Part shown: one piece after another, positions 35,801 through 50,800 of the stretch
Layout of the letters: every line of letters starts with the position of its first letter
Position numbering within the stretch: position 1 is the stretch's first letter
Assembly: GCA_949316235.1 (NCBI GenBank)
Contig: OX438741.1
Span: 11,781,124-11,845,123, forward strand
Direction of reading: 5' to 3'
DNA from: Oegoconia quadripuncta
Lineage: Eukaryota; Arthropoda; Insecta; Lepidoptera; Autostichidae
DNA length: 64,000 bases
The notes under the pieces: generated by a model
What the model was told of the DNA's origin: nothing
The model's database searches: none
Seen by the model: only the letters and a program-made list of their open reading frames with translations
Position numbers and translations under genes: made by a program

Positions 35801-38800
35801 CGTGGTGGATATGGCCCGAACACTCGCCCAATGAGACAAGGGTGTGTCCCAACAGGGAGGCAACGGTGAATCGAGTGGGGAGGGGGTTCATGACCCCCTG
35901 GTCCTAACACTTTATAATATTCTTAATACGCTTTAAAAATTAGTGTAAGAGCGTTTATCCCTCACGGTAGTTCTTACAAGCTTTGAAGTCCAAATGTTTC
36001 GAAATGAATACACCGATTCTAATGAAACTTTATACGCATAATGCACGTAAATAGATCTAAAAAGTTAGTAAAGAAAATTTTGGAAAAAATTATTGAAACA
36101 AAATTAGAGCGATTTTAAGTTTTCCATAGTACGAGAAAAAATGCAATATCTAACTAATATTATAACTGCGAAAATTTGATAATAATAATAATAATAAAAA
36201 TTATTTATAACTTAATGCTATTGACATAGTAAGAATTTTGAATAGTCAAGGAAAAAGGGAGTGACATCAGCTTTGCTGTACCGGGACAGATGTCACGGTC
36301 AACGCTGTTTTTCAATCACCCCCCCCTTCTCCCCGAGGTGAAGGGCGGGAGGATAGGTTTATTAGTAATGGGAGGGCTTAAACATTACAATTAATAAATT
36401 TGACCATATAATAAACAATTATTAGCAAAACAAAAAATTACAACGGATGTTTGTTTGTTTATTAGTTTGTTGCTCAATCACGGCGAAACGGTTGAACGGA
36501 TTTATAACGGATGAAATTTAGTACACAGGTAGAATATACCCTGGATTAAGACATGGGATACTTTTTATCCCGATAAAGTGAGTAGTTTCCACGGGATAAA
36601 CAAATTTCCACTTTAAAGTTATTCCACGCAGGCGAAGCTGCAGGTGGAAAGCTAGTTTTCTTATAAATTCGATAAGATAAGATAAAGATAGTTTATTTGT
36701 AAGAGCATGAGTAAATATTGTACATTCAGATGTTATATTAAATTTAGTCCTGCATGTCTTGCCTCACGGCGTACAAATCGTCGGTGATTATACAAATCAA
36801 CCAAGTGCAAAAGAGAATAAAATTACATTCATTACATATTATTTCATTCAGCAAATTCAATAGTAACAATGTTAAAAAAAAAAAAAGATATATCAAAAAT
36901 GTTTTCAACTAACTTTATAGATGTATTTATCCTGCTTGTACGTATAAAGTTTCATTACAATCGCGGTCTATTAATATCGAAAAATTTGGACTTGACAGGT
37001 TCTATGAATTACCGTTTTGGATAAACGCTCTTAAGCATTAATAGTTTTTGTTATTTTTGAGCCTGTCCAGACGGGATCTTAAGCACGTGACGTCATGAAT
37101 CGTAAGGCAGTTGACGCACCAACTTACCTGATATTGCACGGTCTCCTGCATGGCACCCAAGTGCACGGGGATGTGTGGGGCGTTGGACACCAATCCACCG
37201 TCAGGCCCAAACAGCGCGCATGAGAAGTCGAGACGCTCCTTGATGTTGACCGATATTGAAGTGCGTTGCAACACTCTGAAAAGTACAGAGGAAGTGTTTC
37301 AAAGCCAGACTCATAGAATTATTATATACAACTGGAATAATAAAGTCTGTTTTTGTTTGCATTATTTTTGCCTAATGATATACAATAATCCTAATGATAA
37401 TAAGAATAAGAACACCGGCCTGACTACTGAATTTAGACCTTTAAGCATAAGTTCACGTTCCTCGATTTTTTTTTTATGCATAACGGTTGGTACTTGGTCT
37501 CAATCATATAAGTGAAGATGAGGTCAAAGGTGGAAGCGTACTGACCCGGAAACCCCAACACATTTGGGGGACTGGCTATCTTATCTCTGACAACCGGAAC
37601 ACAACAACCTGTCCTCTTCCTCACACTATCCGTGCCAGTGCATCGATCGCTGTCTTTAGGAAAAGAGTCAAGGAACATTACCTTTCCATTTCATAGTGTT
37701 ATTCCGTGTATTATATGTATGTTATACTTTATATTCGTATGTATTGAAATATGTACTTATTTATGTACTTATTAGTATGTAGTTATATTTATATTCAGTT
37801 AGGTTTTTTTATCTATCTATCATATTTTATTCATTTCTTTAGATTTCCATTGTGCACGTCTTATCTGCCTCTTCCAGTCATATCTCTCTTTCGTAGGTCT
37901 GCTGGAAGAAATTTCATTGTAGAAATAAGCAGAACCTGTTGTGTTGTCTCTATTATGTTGTATCTGTATGTTTTTTTTCTTGTGTGCAATAAATGATAAA
38001 TAAATAAATAAAATAAATAAACAATACTATTAACATTGCAGTTGGCGGCAGATTTAGATAAGATGGTGGTAGCTAGCCAGGCGAATATTTAAAATGCCCT
38101 ACCACCAACCAAACCGAGTAATAAATATGTACCCCGCTGGGGATCGAACCCGCGACCTCCGAAACGTAAACCCAATGTCGTTTACATTGAGCCACGGAGG
38201 CGGTTAAATTGTACGAGTCATGGCTTTATCTATACCACGAGAGGCTGGCACCGTCCTAGTCGATAGCAATGCCCATATTTTGCAATTTAATAAAAACAAT
38301 ATTAATATACTAATATTATTAATTTTTTTTTAATCTTATTTAAAGAGCTTAGTCATTTCAATGACTATGTCGCTCTGTACTGACTCAGTGAATATTTACA
38401 CCCTGTTATTTATACCGACTCTGACTAATTTATATATTGCCCTGGCCATTTCGGATGTAGGGAATGCCAATACAATATTGCAGCCCCCAACAGCTTCAAG
38501 TGGATGGCCATATGTAATATTAATTTGTCTTCTACATGCTTCATTCCGGACACACTCCATCAAGATATGGAAAACGTCTTCTATAACGTCACATTCTGTA
38601 CAATTTGGCGAAGGTACTTTCCGCATCATGAATGTAAACTTGTTAAGTGGGACGTGTCCGGAGCGAAGTCTGAAAGCCATGATAAGGTCTTGTCTGTTCA
38701 GTTGGCAGTTATCGATCCAGGGAGTATTCCACGGATGAGGTTGGATCGTTTTGTACCAGATACCCTTCTCCTTGGACCGTTTATCGAAGTACTCTTTCCT

Positions 38801-41800
38801 ACTAATATTATTGGATACCACAATTCTGTTTACCTCCCCATCTGCTCAGCGATGGACATAAACCGATGAGAGAATATGCTCAGCTGTATGGAGTCGTGTT
38901 CTGTTGTCACTTGTTTCGGTTGCCCGGACCCGATAATTATCTTTATGTCGCCGTGCTTCGTTATTTGCGCGCGGCAGTCTGTGGAAGAATATTTTTGAGA
39001 GTTCCGTACCCAAAAGGAAAACCGAAACAAATACAATACAATACAATAATAAATAAATATTTCGGACACTTACAATAATCATCTAGTCCCAAACTAAGCA
39101 AAGCTTGTGCTATGGATACTAGATAATAACAATTTACATAACATTTACATAAATATTTATATAAACATCCAAGACTCGGGAATAACTGTTCGTATTCATC
39201 ACACAAACATTTACCCCTCGCGGGATTCGAACCCGCAACCGTTGGTTTCGCTGATAGGGTCACTATCCACTACACCATTCGGTTGTCAATACAATACAAA
39301 TACACTTTATTGTACAAAATAATGATTTAATCGCCAAAAATTGGCCAAACAACCAACATCAGTAGGAATCTCTATCTCCGAAATAATCAATCAAAAAAAT
39401 CATCAGATCTAAACCATATAATAAATAAATAAATAAATGGATGAACATATAAATAATTATTTAAGTATTTAAAAACCAAAAAGCCAAAATAAATCTCAAA
39501 CCATCTATAATTAGTTGGAATTACCTACCTGGCTCCACAAGGATGGTAGACAGGCTGTCCATGATAATGGCGGGTCCAGGAACCACCTGGTCAGGTCTCA
39601 GCTTCTCCAGGAGGTAGATTCCAGTGTCCCAATAGCCGCCTTCGAAGTATACCTTCACTGTCTGCAATTGTGTGTTCATTATTTTAACGTCATAGTATAA
39701 TATCTATGTCGTCGCGAGAGATAAATTAACGACAGACTAACGATATTGATAAGCGTTTGATTATCATGATACCTATTACGAAGATAAGCAAACCCCATGG
39801 CGCTAGTGTCGCCGGCAATGCGCGGACATGAGAACAGAATTATTATTGGACGTACGCTTTGTAAATAACTTAGTAACATACACAAGCGTGAGTGACCTAT
39901 GTTACCAATTATCACCGTAAGCTTCGAAGGATCCGGTGATTTATGTTAACAAGCTGTTGGTCATCCCACTCTTGTACGCGAGCGCTGAGTGGGATGACGT
40001 GAGGGCCATGCAATTAAGTTTACCCTTCACATGGTAGCATCTCAAGTTCCATGGTCAATTAACACTCTGATGTAACAACAATGATTGTGTGTGTTGGTAA
40101 GTGGTCTGTGATCAACTTGCCTCGAGAAGCTCGGGCTCGTGAACCATCAGTGATTGTCTGAAGCAATCCTATACAAAGAGAGGGCTGGCACTGTCCCAGC
40201 CGTAATAGCCTCTTTGGCTTTTTGCGTTTCTTTAATTAGTCTGGGGTCCAAGGTAGCAATAGAATCACGTAGGGCACCGTCTACCTTCTGTAGGCGTGTT
40301 GATCCTGGCTTATCCGTTGTCCTTCAAAATACAGAAACACTCGCATGTAACTGCCACTAGTGGTGATCCATCCAAGAACTGACCCATCCAAGAATAAGAA
40401 GTTGTTTAACTTTGCTAATCGAAAACTTTACTTCAAAAAGAGGAAACTATTCTACAAATTTCTAACTTCAGTTGGGTGTGCGTTGATGAATCAGTAAGGA
40501 AGTAATGTATACCTTCTCAACAACAGGAGTAACCCCCTTTCCACTGGGTGGTTGCGCTTCGTCCCCCACCTGAACTGAACCCACACCTCTCACTCGAATG
40601 TCGTCCACGATCAAATCTCGGTTGCCGAGCGTGAAGCCAAACTCGTTCTTATATCTGTTGATTTCAAAGGTAAAAATTCAGAGCTGGCATAGGTAACATA
40701 GTAATCTACATCTCTCTTTAATTTAAGAGCTATGCTCTTGTCGGTGGAGTCCTTTCCATTCCGCCTTTTCTTTGACTTCCTGATACGACGCGACATTTAC
40801 TTTTTCCTTTACTGTACCATGTATATTCGTCTAGCTCTTCCTCTCTTCCTCAGTAATCTACATACATATTCAAAAAACATTGTTTTCCTTTTTGGGGCAG
40901 TTGGAAAAAGAGTTTCTTGCTAATTCTTCTCAAGATAAAATTGGCTTTTGGACAAGCAGTAGCTTCATCATCAACAGCTTTATACGTCCCTGTTGGGGCA
41001 TGGCCTCCTCTCACTGGGAGAGGGTATGGACCAATATCCACCACGCGGGCCCAATACGGATTGGTATTAGTGTCAGACTGCCTTCAATTGAAAACAACCG
41101 AAACCGAATATTAAGTACCCTTCGAAGCACGGAAACACCCGTATTAAAATGCCACTATTGGTCACCCATCCAAGGTAAATCGAGAACGATTCTTAGCGAA
41201 CGCGACGATATGTTCTAAAAATTTGCTGACATGTTATACCTCTGTAAGAATGTAGCCTGGAAGTCTCCATGCGCAGTCGCGTTGAGCGAATCCCCTGGCG
41301 CAGGGGATACCATGAGCGCGCAGTCGGTACCCGCATACCGCAAATGTAGGTACGGTTCCAACTCTATTTGCGAGTCGGGAATACCCTGGAACAAAGGGTT
41401 TACAATCAAAAAAATATGTGTAAATATGCGTACGACTAGTTTGCGGCACTTGCAGTGGAGACATTGGGCCCTTGGTCTTCTGACACACAACTTCAATTTG
41501 CAAGACTGGTCCAAGCCTCTGGAGATGTGAGAGCTGGTGCCTACTTCGCTCAGCAGCTATTACTTGAAAACGTCACATATTAAAATGGCTGACATTACTG
41601 CTCATTCACAAACCTGAATCCCCAGAGAAAAACGAGCAAGAAACTTAAGTAAATTTTGAGTTATAATGTGTAATATTATATTGTATAATTAGACTGAATA
41701 TCACTGAGGGGCCATGTGCTTGCTTATCATCCAAATAGTCAGAAATGTTATTACAGCCTTTTGTAAATAAAGTCTGTTTGTGTTTTATGATAGTTTCGAA

Positions 41801-44800
41801 TTTATCTAAAGGCAAATTTTGAATTCAATGTGACATGAACAGCAAGTTTATTATATGTTGTATTATGTTGTAGTCACTATTTTTCTTAAACGATTCTAGA
41901 TTCTTACATTAATTAAATAATCAAGCAACTAAAATATCGTTTTCAATTGAAATTGTGAAAACAACTGTGCCATGTATGCACCAGTACAGGAAAATGCATT
42001 ACTTCGACAGTTCGTACTCCGCGGGCATAAGATATAATCTAAAAAAACGCCTTGACCTTGCTGTCATACATAGTCTAGACTTGACGTCATACGTGCAAGC
42101 ATTAAAATGCGCTAACGGCGCTGCTACATAACAGCCAAATTGGCGATGTCTAACCAAACAAAAACAAATCCTTATTACAAAGCTGGAACTCTTCGCTGGA
42201 TGGCATTCATGATCTATTTCCATAGGTTTCGGTTTAGAACTATCGCGTTGTGTTCTTACTACTTTGATGCGTATTTGGAATACTGTGCTCTCAATAATTC
42301 AGTGTAATAACGACATTGGAAGATGGTCATTGATTTTTGATTTATTGTTTTAGATATTTTAATATGGATGTAAAACCGTTAGCTGCCGTTATTTTTAGAT
42401 TTACAGCCAGATTCCTTCGAGTAAGTACGAATACTGTTATGATTTCTAGCCAATGAATTTCGTGTGGTTAACCATTAATTTCCGTATTAAGATGATTGCT
42501 TAACCAATACGCTAATACTATATTAATTATGTGGCATTAGTTTATAAAAATTGTAATGGCTACCTTCAATCACAGCAAATTCTTGCTTAAATCGAGGCTC
42601 CAAGTCCGGAAAATGTAAAAGTAGGAGTAAGCATTGTTTTTTAGGTTATTTATTTAGTTATTCACAGGAAACCTTAAAGCGATACAAATACACTTTACTG
42701 CACAAAAGGAGAATATACATTTTACAAAGCACAATACTGAAAAGAGTACAATTAGGCGGCCTTATCACTAAGAGCGATCTCTTCCACGCAACCTTTGTGC
42801 GTAGGAGTATAACTTTATAGAACAGGTAGGTTGTGCAAAATACGGATGCAGATACGAAACAGCTACATAATAAACTATAGTTTATACATATATATTATAT
42901 ACATAAATAACTATATATATACATATAGATGGATACTACACACATAACAAAAATAATACACACATACTTAAGTACCTAACTACTAACTAACCTACAAAAT
43001 AATACACGATACTTATAAGACGAAGTGTGCTGAATTAATCAATCTCTCCCACTGAAAGTACCGGACATACAGCTGCCACTATCAAGCGAGGGACAGATTG
43101 AAAAGTCGCATATAAGGCTATTGCTTTTTTCTCAATTTTTATGCCCACTATTTTATTAAGTTGTTGTTCTGGGCGAGCGCAGTCACAATGTTCCGATAAC
43201 AATGTCTTATTTATTTTATTTGTTTATAGTTTTGTAGTGTATGCTTATCTGTTTGTGTGATAGTAGCTGCCGCCGAGTTGGTTAGGAAGAACATCTAGCT
43301 TTACTTTTTTAAGAGTTATTTATATACGTATAAGCATGCTACCTTAATTGTGTTGCCGACTGTACAAAAGCTCGGTTGAAACTCCAAAGACCAAACGAGG
43401 TTAAGTCTTCCTTTTCTCTATCTATCATCTAGAAACTGAAAGCGTCTTACTCTTCAGGAATTAGACAGAACGAACAGTGTGATATCATCGCCTCTATCCA
43501 CCGAGATATTGTTAGCGCTACTGACTTTGGCCACATCTGACCCTGCCCATGGAGAGCTGTTACACGAACTTGGATTCCAAGATGATGATGCTGTAAGTAT
43601 AAAGACTACTTGGTTTAACGACTATTCTTATTGGTGGAGATTTTTATAGGCATTGTTTTTACTCGACTACCCAAGAAAGGAGGGTAATGTTTTTCGAGTG
43701 TTTTTATTTGGCGTTCCTTTGGCGCATCCTGTAGCCTAAACGGCTTGACCGATTTCGAAATGCATGGTGTCGTTAGAAATATAAGTCCCAAAACTTAATA
43801 CAACAGTAACGTGTTAGATCTTCAATAACAAAAAAAGATCATTGAAATCGGTACAAAACCATCGAAAGTCTATGATATCATACAACAAACAACTGTATTT
43901 AACCGCATCCGTGGCTCAATGTAAACAACATTGGGTTTACGTTTCGGAGGTCGCGGGTTCGATTCCCAGCGGGGTACATATTTAGTACTCGGTTTGGTTG
44001 GTGGCAGGGCATATGAAATGTCCGCCTGGCTAGCTACCACAATTTTATCTAAATCTGCCACCAAACAGCAATGTTAATAGCATTGTTGTGTTCCGGTTGT
44101 CAGAGATAAGATAGCCAGTCCCCCAAATAAGATGGGGTTTCCGGGTCAGTACCTTACCACCTTCGGCCTCATCTTCGCTTAACATCAGGTGTGATTGAGA
44201 TCAAGTGCTAACCCGTTGTGGTTAAAAAAAAAACAAAAAATACAACTTTAAAATAAAATAATTTACGCTAAAGACTATCGAGATATCTATCGCGGACACA
44301 AATTGCTGTTTGGCGGCAGATTTAGATAAGATGGTGGTAGCTAGCCATAGTATGAGAGGGGCGGCGGTGCGGGTGGAGGAATGCAATGCAATTTCCAGTG
44401 AAGCTTTACCATTACCACTACCACCTTTAGTACTATTAATTATTCTGTGCCATTACGAACAAGTCGAAATATTCGGTTACAAATTTTTACATTATAGATT
44501 CGTTCATCATTTTCCACGCTTACATCCCAACTTGCAGCCATCAAAGGCGTCACCCTAGACGTTGCAAATAAACTCTACTTGAAGGAGGGTCTTGAACTAG
44601 AGCCGACAATAAAGGAGGATGCTAGTATTATACAAGCCGACATTGAACAAATAAACTTTGGTGATCCAACTGCGGCTGTTAAACTGATAAATGATTGGGT
44701 AAGTTCTATCAGCCCTGTCAGGGAAACCAACGGTTGCGGATACGAATCCCGCGAGCGGTAAATACTTGTATGATGAATACGAACATTTATTCTCGAGTCA

Positions 44801-47800
44801 TGGATGTTTATATAAATATTTATGTATGTTTATCGGTTATCTAGTATCCGTAGTACAAGTTTTGCTTAATTTGGGGACTAGATTATTGGTGTGTAAGTGT
44901 CCGAAATATTTATTATTATTCATTACTTCAGAATGGAAGTATTTTTGTCAAAGATTAGATCACACAGGTCACAAAATAAAAACTTTTTTTTTAATATGAT
45001 CAATGTTTTCCGTGTAATTTGTGTGTGTGTGTGTGTGTATTTCATTATAATAACTATATTTTGGGTTTGATTTTGTATTCTCTGAAATAAGATAAGATAG
45101 GATAAATTTATTTCTCATTAAAAACTTAACCCAATTATATCATGCGTACATTTGTAATATTTGTACATAATATTTAATTTGGTTAATTTGCAAATAATAG
45201 GTATGGAAAGAAAAAGCTTAAAAAGGCCTCGCATATGCGTCTACTGATGTCAATGCCAAGTCTATTCCCGAGTCATGGATGTTTATAAAAATATTTGTGT
45301 TTATCCGTTATCTAGTATCCATAGTACAAGTCCTGCACAGTTTGGGACTAGATGATTGGTGTAAGTGCCTCAAATATTTATTATTTATTTTATTATTATG
45401 ACAACGAAACGTTATACAAGGCTATTTATTTTTACCTGAAACATTAAATTAGTTTAATCAGAAGCACGTTATAGAAAAATATGGGGTTACATTTTTTCCT
45501 TAATTATTTATCTAATTAAGGAATGATAAACTCCCTACATGCGGAAACATAACAGTAACTGAATTCGCAATAATTCTTTATTTTAATTTTATTTCTTCTA
45601 GACATATTGATTACAAAATATATGATATCTTGTTTGTATAAGACGACCCGTTTGGTGTAGTGGTTAGAAACTCAGCTGCTATACCAAAAGGTCGCGAGTT
45701 CGCATCCCGCTAGGGGCATATGTTTGTATGATGAATGCAGACATGTGTTTCTGAGTTACGGATGTTTTTCATTTATATATGTATTTATTTACATAAAAAA
45801 ATGTATTTGTGTGTTTATCAACCGTCTGGTATCTATAATACAATCCTAGTTGCTTAGTGTGGAACTAGATGGCGCTGTGTGTATGTGTAGCGAGATCTAA
45901 TTGGAGTGTTTCGCATTTTTGGTATACAAAATATAACCTTGTAGATACATAAGGCACTAAGATGAATAAGCACTGAAATTATACCTCAAATAATTTGTGT
46001 TATTTTATTTACTTAGGTCGGAAACATCACCAATAACATTAAAATGTTTGTTATTTCTGTGGTTATTTTCAGGTCGAAAACATCACCCATAACAAAATTA
46101 AAAACATCATCACAGAACGGGACATCCAGGAAGACATACAACTTATTCTTCTCAATGCTATCTATTTCAAGGTAAAACAAAATTTATTTTCATTCTAAAT
46201 TACTTGATACCATACGTAAAGTAAGAGTCATTGTCTTCAAATGTTTTAAGGAGTATTTTCTGTATTCAAACAGCTACTACAGACCACCGATTGATCCGAA
46301 ATATTTATTATTATTTATTACTTCAGAAAGGAAGTATTTTTGACAAAGATTACATCACACAGGTCACAAAATAAAAACTTTTTTTAATATGACTCAATTT
46401 GTTCCGTGTAATTATATTTAATTAATATACCTATATTTTGGGTTTGATTTTGTACTCTCTGAAATAAGATAGGATAAATTTATATCTCATTAAAAACTTA
46501 ACCTAATTATATCATTCGTACATTTGTAATATGTGTACATAATATTTAATTCGGTTAATTTGCAAATAATAGGTATGGAAATTTATAGATATATATATAG
46601 GAATAGTTTTATTAATACCTATATAATAATAATAGTGTAAAAGTACCAATTTTCTTGCAATATAATTTTTTTATTATTAAAAACTGGTTTCGCGTTTGGC
46701 TACAATCTCACCTGATGGAAAGTGACGATGTAGCCGAAATTAAAACGTTACCCACTCAATTATAACGATAACCATTGTCAGTAACATAATAAGAATCACT
46801 AATTAGCATAAGTTTGGTATTAGTTTACTATAATATAATTTCTGCAATAATGCTGTTGATTCTATGTAAATAAGTAATAAAGTAATTAAAAAAAAATAAA
46901 AAAATAAAAAGAAGGCTAAAAGAGCCTCGCATATGCGTCTACTGATGTTAATGCCAAGTCTAATGTGATTTCTTCATTTTAGGGTAACTGGCGCACTCAG
47001 TTCGATCCGGCCAAAACCGTGGAGATGCCATTCCGTGTGGATGACAATACTACTATACTGGTGAATATGATGAGATATGACGGCCGTGAGTTCAGATATA
47101 GACGAAGCGTGAACCTTAGCGCTGAGGTATAAAAACATTTTATAAATTGAAAATTTAGATAACTCCCCGGAAATATTCTGCGATATCTATCCCAAATGAA
47201 ATTTTAACCGCCTCCGTGGCTCAATGTAAACAACATTGGGTTTACGTTTCGGAGGTCGCGGGTTCGATCCCCAGCGGGGTACATATTCAGTACTCGGTTT
47301 GGTTGGTGCTAGGGCATATTAAATGTCCGCCTGGCTAGCTACCACCATCTTATCTAAATCGCCGCCAAAGACTTGTTAATAGCATTGTTGTGTTCCGGTT
47401 GTCAGAGATAAGATAGCCAGTCCCCCAAATAAGATGGGGTTTCCGGGTCAGTACGCTTCTTCGGCCTCATCTTCACTTAACATCAGGTGTGATTGAGGTC
47501 AAGTGCTACCCTTTGTGGATAAAAAAAAAGTGGTCCGAGATATCCCGAACATTGGGTGTTTCAAACATTAAAAGATTCATTATTGAAACAACATCCACGA
47601 TTCACCTAATGAAATATACAGAAATGCACACGTAGCAGGGGGTGAGCCCATCGCCGTTGAAACGTGCAAATCTATAGATGTTTTTGGTGGAAAGTCTCTT
47701 AGTCGTCTCTTGCGACACCCACGGGAAGAGACGGGTTGGTTCTATTCTATTTGAGTGCCGAACCACATAGTACTACAAATACATCAAACAACTGTTAAAA

Positions 47801-50800
47801 GTCAAATACCTTTGAAAAAGCTCAAACCGCTGAACAGTGAAGTTATTTCCTTGATTTGAATTAATACAATAAAGTATTCCTATCGAAAATATGATAAAGA
47901 ACAACGTTCTTCTCAAATGAGAACTGTAAACTGAAAACGCCCGGAGGCTTTAAAAAAGTGAATATATTCAAGTATAAATGTTACCTACGAAAATAAAACA
48001 TTTGTTTTTCAGATATTAGAACTTCCCTACGTAGGGGACGAGGCAAAAATGATTTTTGTACTGCCTCACGGTTCGGCTACCTTGAGTGACGTGCTAGAAA
48101 AATTGGCCAAAGGGCATGACCTCATGGCCGAGTTGGATGGAACATTTGCACAGAAAGTATACATCACACTTCCCAAGTTTAAAATTGAGACTGAAATAAA
48201 TTTGAAGACTGTTTTGCAACAGGTAAGAGCACTTACACCAATCATCGAGTCCCAAACTAAGCAAAGCTTGTACTATGGAAACTAGATAACGGATAAACAT
48301 ACATAAAAATATCTTTGGACATACACACAATGCCATCTAGTTCCACACTAAGCAACTAGGCTTGTGTTGTGGATGATATAGTATACATTGCGGGATAATT
48401 GCGGGAGTGCGAACTGGCCTTCGATGAGTTGGTGGAGTTAGGTAATTATAATAATGATAGATTTAATTCTTTGATAAATAATCACCTTTGTGATTCTGAC
48501 GCGACTTCGCCCGGCTCGACCCGGCCTGCGAGTATTTCCCCAAGCCAGGCGGTGGAACCGTGTGTCACAGTCGCTTCGGTATGTAAAAGTGCCTCCCTCT
48601 CGAACATACGTATCTATTGTGATGAGATTGGTAAACAACTCGGTTTACAACTTAGTCGTCGTATGGGCCCAGCGATTATTAATCATTGTATGCCTGGGGC
48701 TTCATACTGTGACATTTTAAAATGTATATTAGCTTCCGAATACCCCAGGAATACTACATTAATAATATGTGTAGGCAGGAGGGGAAATACTAATAAAAGA
48801 CAAATTATAAATTATTTTGGTCAATTGAATGACCTAAAAAATGTAAATAAAATTGTACTTTTTGCCTTTCCCTTCAGTCATAGTTCGGACTATGAAAACA
48901 ATATCAGACACCAATTAAATTTGACGTTACATACTTTAACGTGTAGATTTTCTAAATTTCACATGATAGACACTAATAGTATAATTAGTTCAAAGTTTCA
49001 TCAGACTAGAGATATGTATTATCTCAATAGATATAGCAAACATAGCATTTGCAACATTTTATATTATTATTTGTATAACTCAGCCAACAATACGTTGGCT
49101 AAAGAAAAACCTGTTTCTATTGAACAGGCAAAATCAGCTCCTATTGAGCAGACAACTTGTAATATTAACGTATTGGAATATGTTTCCAATAATTTAAATT
49201 AGATAATAAGACAACAGAGACCTCCTCTGGCCAAGTTAAGGTTACAAGTAATAATATTTTAATTGGAAATAATATGTCAAATAATTTAAAAAGTACCAAT
49301 AAAAATAAAAATTCACGCGAAAAAGATATCTGTAAAATAAACCTGGTGCACCAAAATATTCAGGGCGGCATGTATAACAAAGAGTTTGAACTTGAACTGT
49401 TTTTGATCTCCAACGAAATTGATATACTATGTATCACTGAGCACTGGATTACGTCAGAACAGTTCATGTTTAGTTTCAAAAATCACCAGGTTGGTAGTTC
49501 ATTTAACAGACAAACAGCGAATCATGGGGGTTCTTTGATAATTGTTCGTAACAATTTAAAATACAAAGAACGTACCGACATCGTCAATTTGTCTGTTGAA
49601 AAAACTATCGAACTCGCTTGTGTAGAATTGGAGCAGCTTGTTGTAGTAAGCGTATACAGACGTGGGAAGTCATTATTTACTACTTTTGAAAAAGTTATGG
49701 ATGAAGTTTTAAATAAAATCTGTAATAATAATAAATGTGTCATTGTCTGTGGCGACTTTAATATAGATCTCTTAGATAGTTCATCTCCATTTAGTAATTT
49801 GTTATTATCGTTATTCAATTGTCATAACCTCAAAAACTTATTTCTAGAGCCTACTAGAATTACTTCTTCGACAGCAACTTGTATCGACAATATATTCACA
49901 AATGTTGAACCAACTTACAAGAACATAATTAATAAATTAAAATCGGATCATAGTGGTCAGTTGGCTACTTTTGCATTTAATGGAAAATATAACACAAGAC
50001 TTATAATATGTAATCCTATAAATGAAGGTCGGCTAAAAACCTTTAGTAATAATGTTAAAGTTAAATTACCCACCTTATCCTACTGTAAGGATCCGAATAA
50101 ACTATATAATACTTTATTTAATTTAACGAAGAATGAATTCGACTCTGTTTTTAAAACAAAATTAATAAAAATTAATGATGGCTTGAAGTTTAGTGACTGG
50201 GCCACAGTGGGCATACATCGAAGTAGAGAAAAACTTTACGAGCTATATGAAGAAAAAACAATAAATCAGAATGAGCTTTTTGTAAACTATGTCAGGAACT
50301 ACTCAAAGCTATTTAAGCAAGTATGTACGATAGCCAAATCTATGTTCGTTCGTAACAAGATTATAAGTAGCTCAAACCTGATTAAGACGACCTGGCAAGT
50401 AATCAACTCTGAAACTGGGAAAGTCAAAACTCGTAGTTTCGATTACCAAATTAACGTAGAAGGTCAAACATTAACTAATGCTCCTGAAATCGCGGACGCG
50501 TTTGAAAGTTTTTTCACTAACATTCCAGTATCGATAACTAGGTCTCTTAATTCTTCCCCCACTCTCGCTGAATTATTACTAAAACAAAATGTAACCGAAT
50601 GTACCGATGTATTTAAATTTCATCACGTTACACCATTATGTATTATTAAGACATTTAAATCTTTAAATATGAAAAGGACAGCGGATCTTCATGGTCTATC
50701 AGTTAAAATAATTAGTTTTATTATAGAGGATATTGCTCCTCATTTAGCTATTATCTTCAACCAGTGTACTAATAATGGTGTGTTTCCTGATATGATGAAG

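Noticed and set aside
38396..38821. 141-codon minus-strand frame as a host gene
   Set aside because: Motifs after RNase H, a poly(T) junction and a 12-bp target duplication show it is a truncated LINE. The last codons toward 38821 are host intron and target repeat.
45640..45720. tRNA gene suggested by A and B boxes
   Set aside because: The boxes belong to SINE heads. The acceptor stem does not pair properly and the same head recurs with a long non-tRNA body.
48438..48720. Extra frames inside LINE ORF1
   Set aside because: These are shadows of the ORF1 frame, without independent support.
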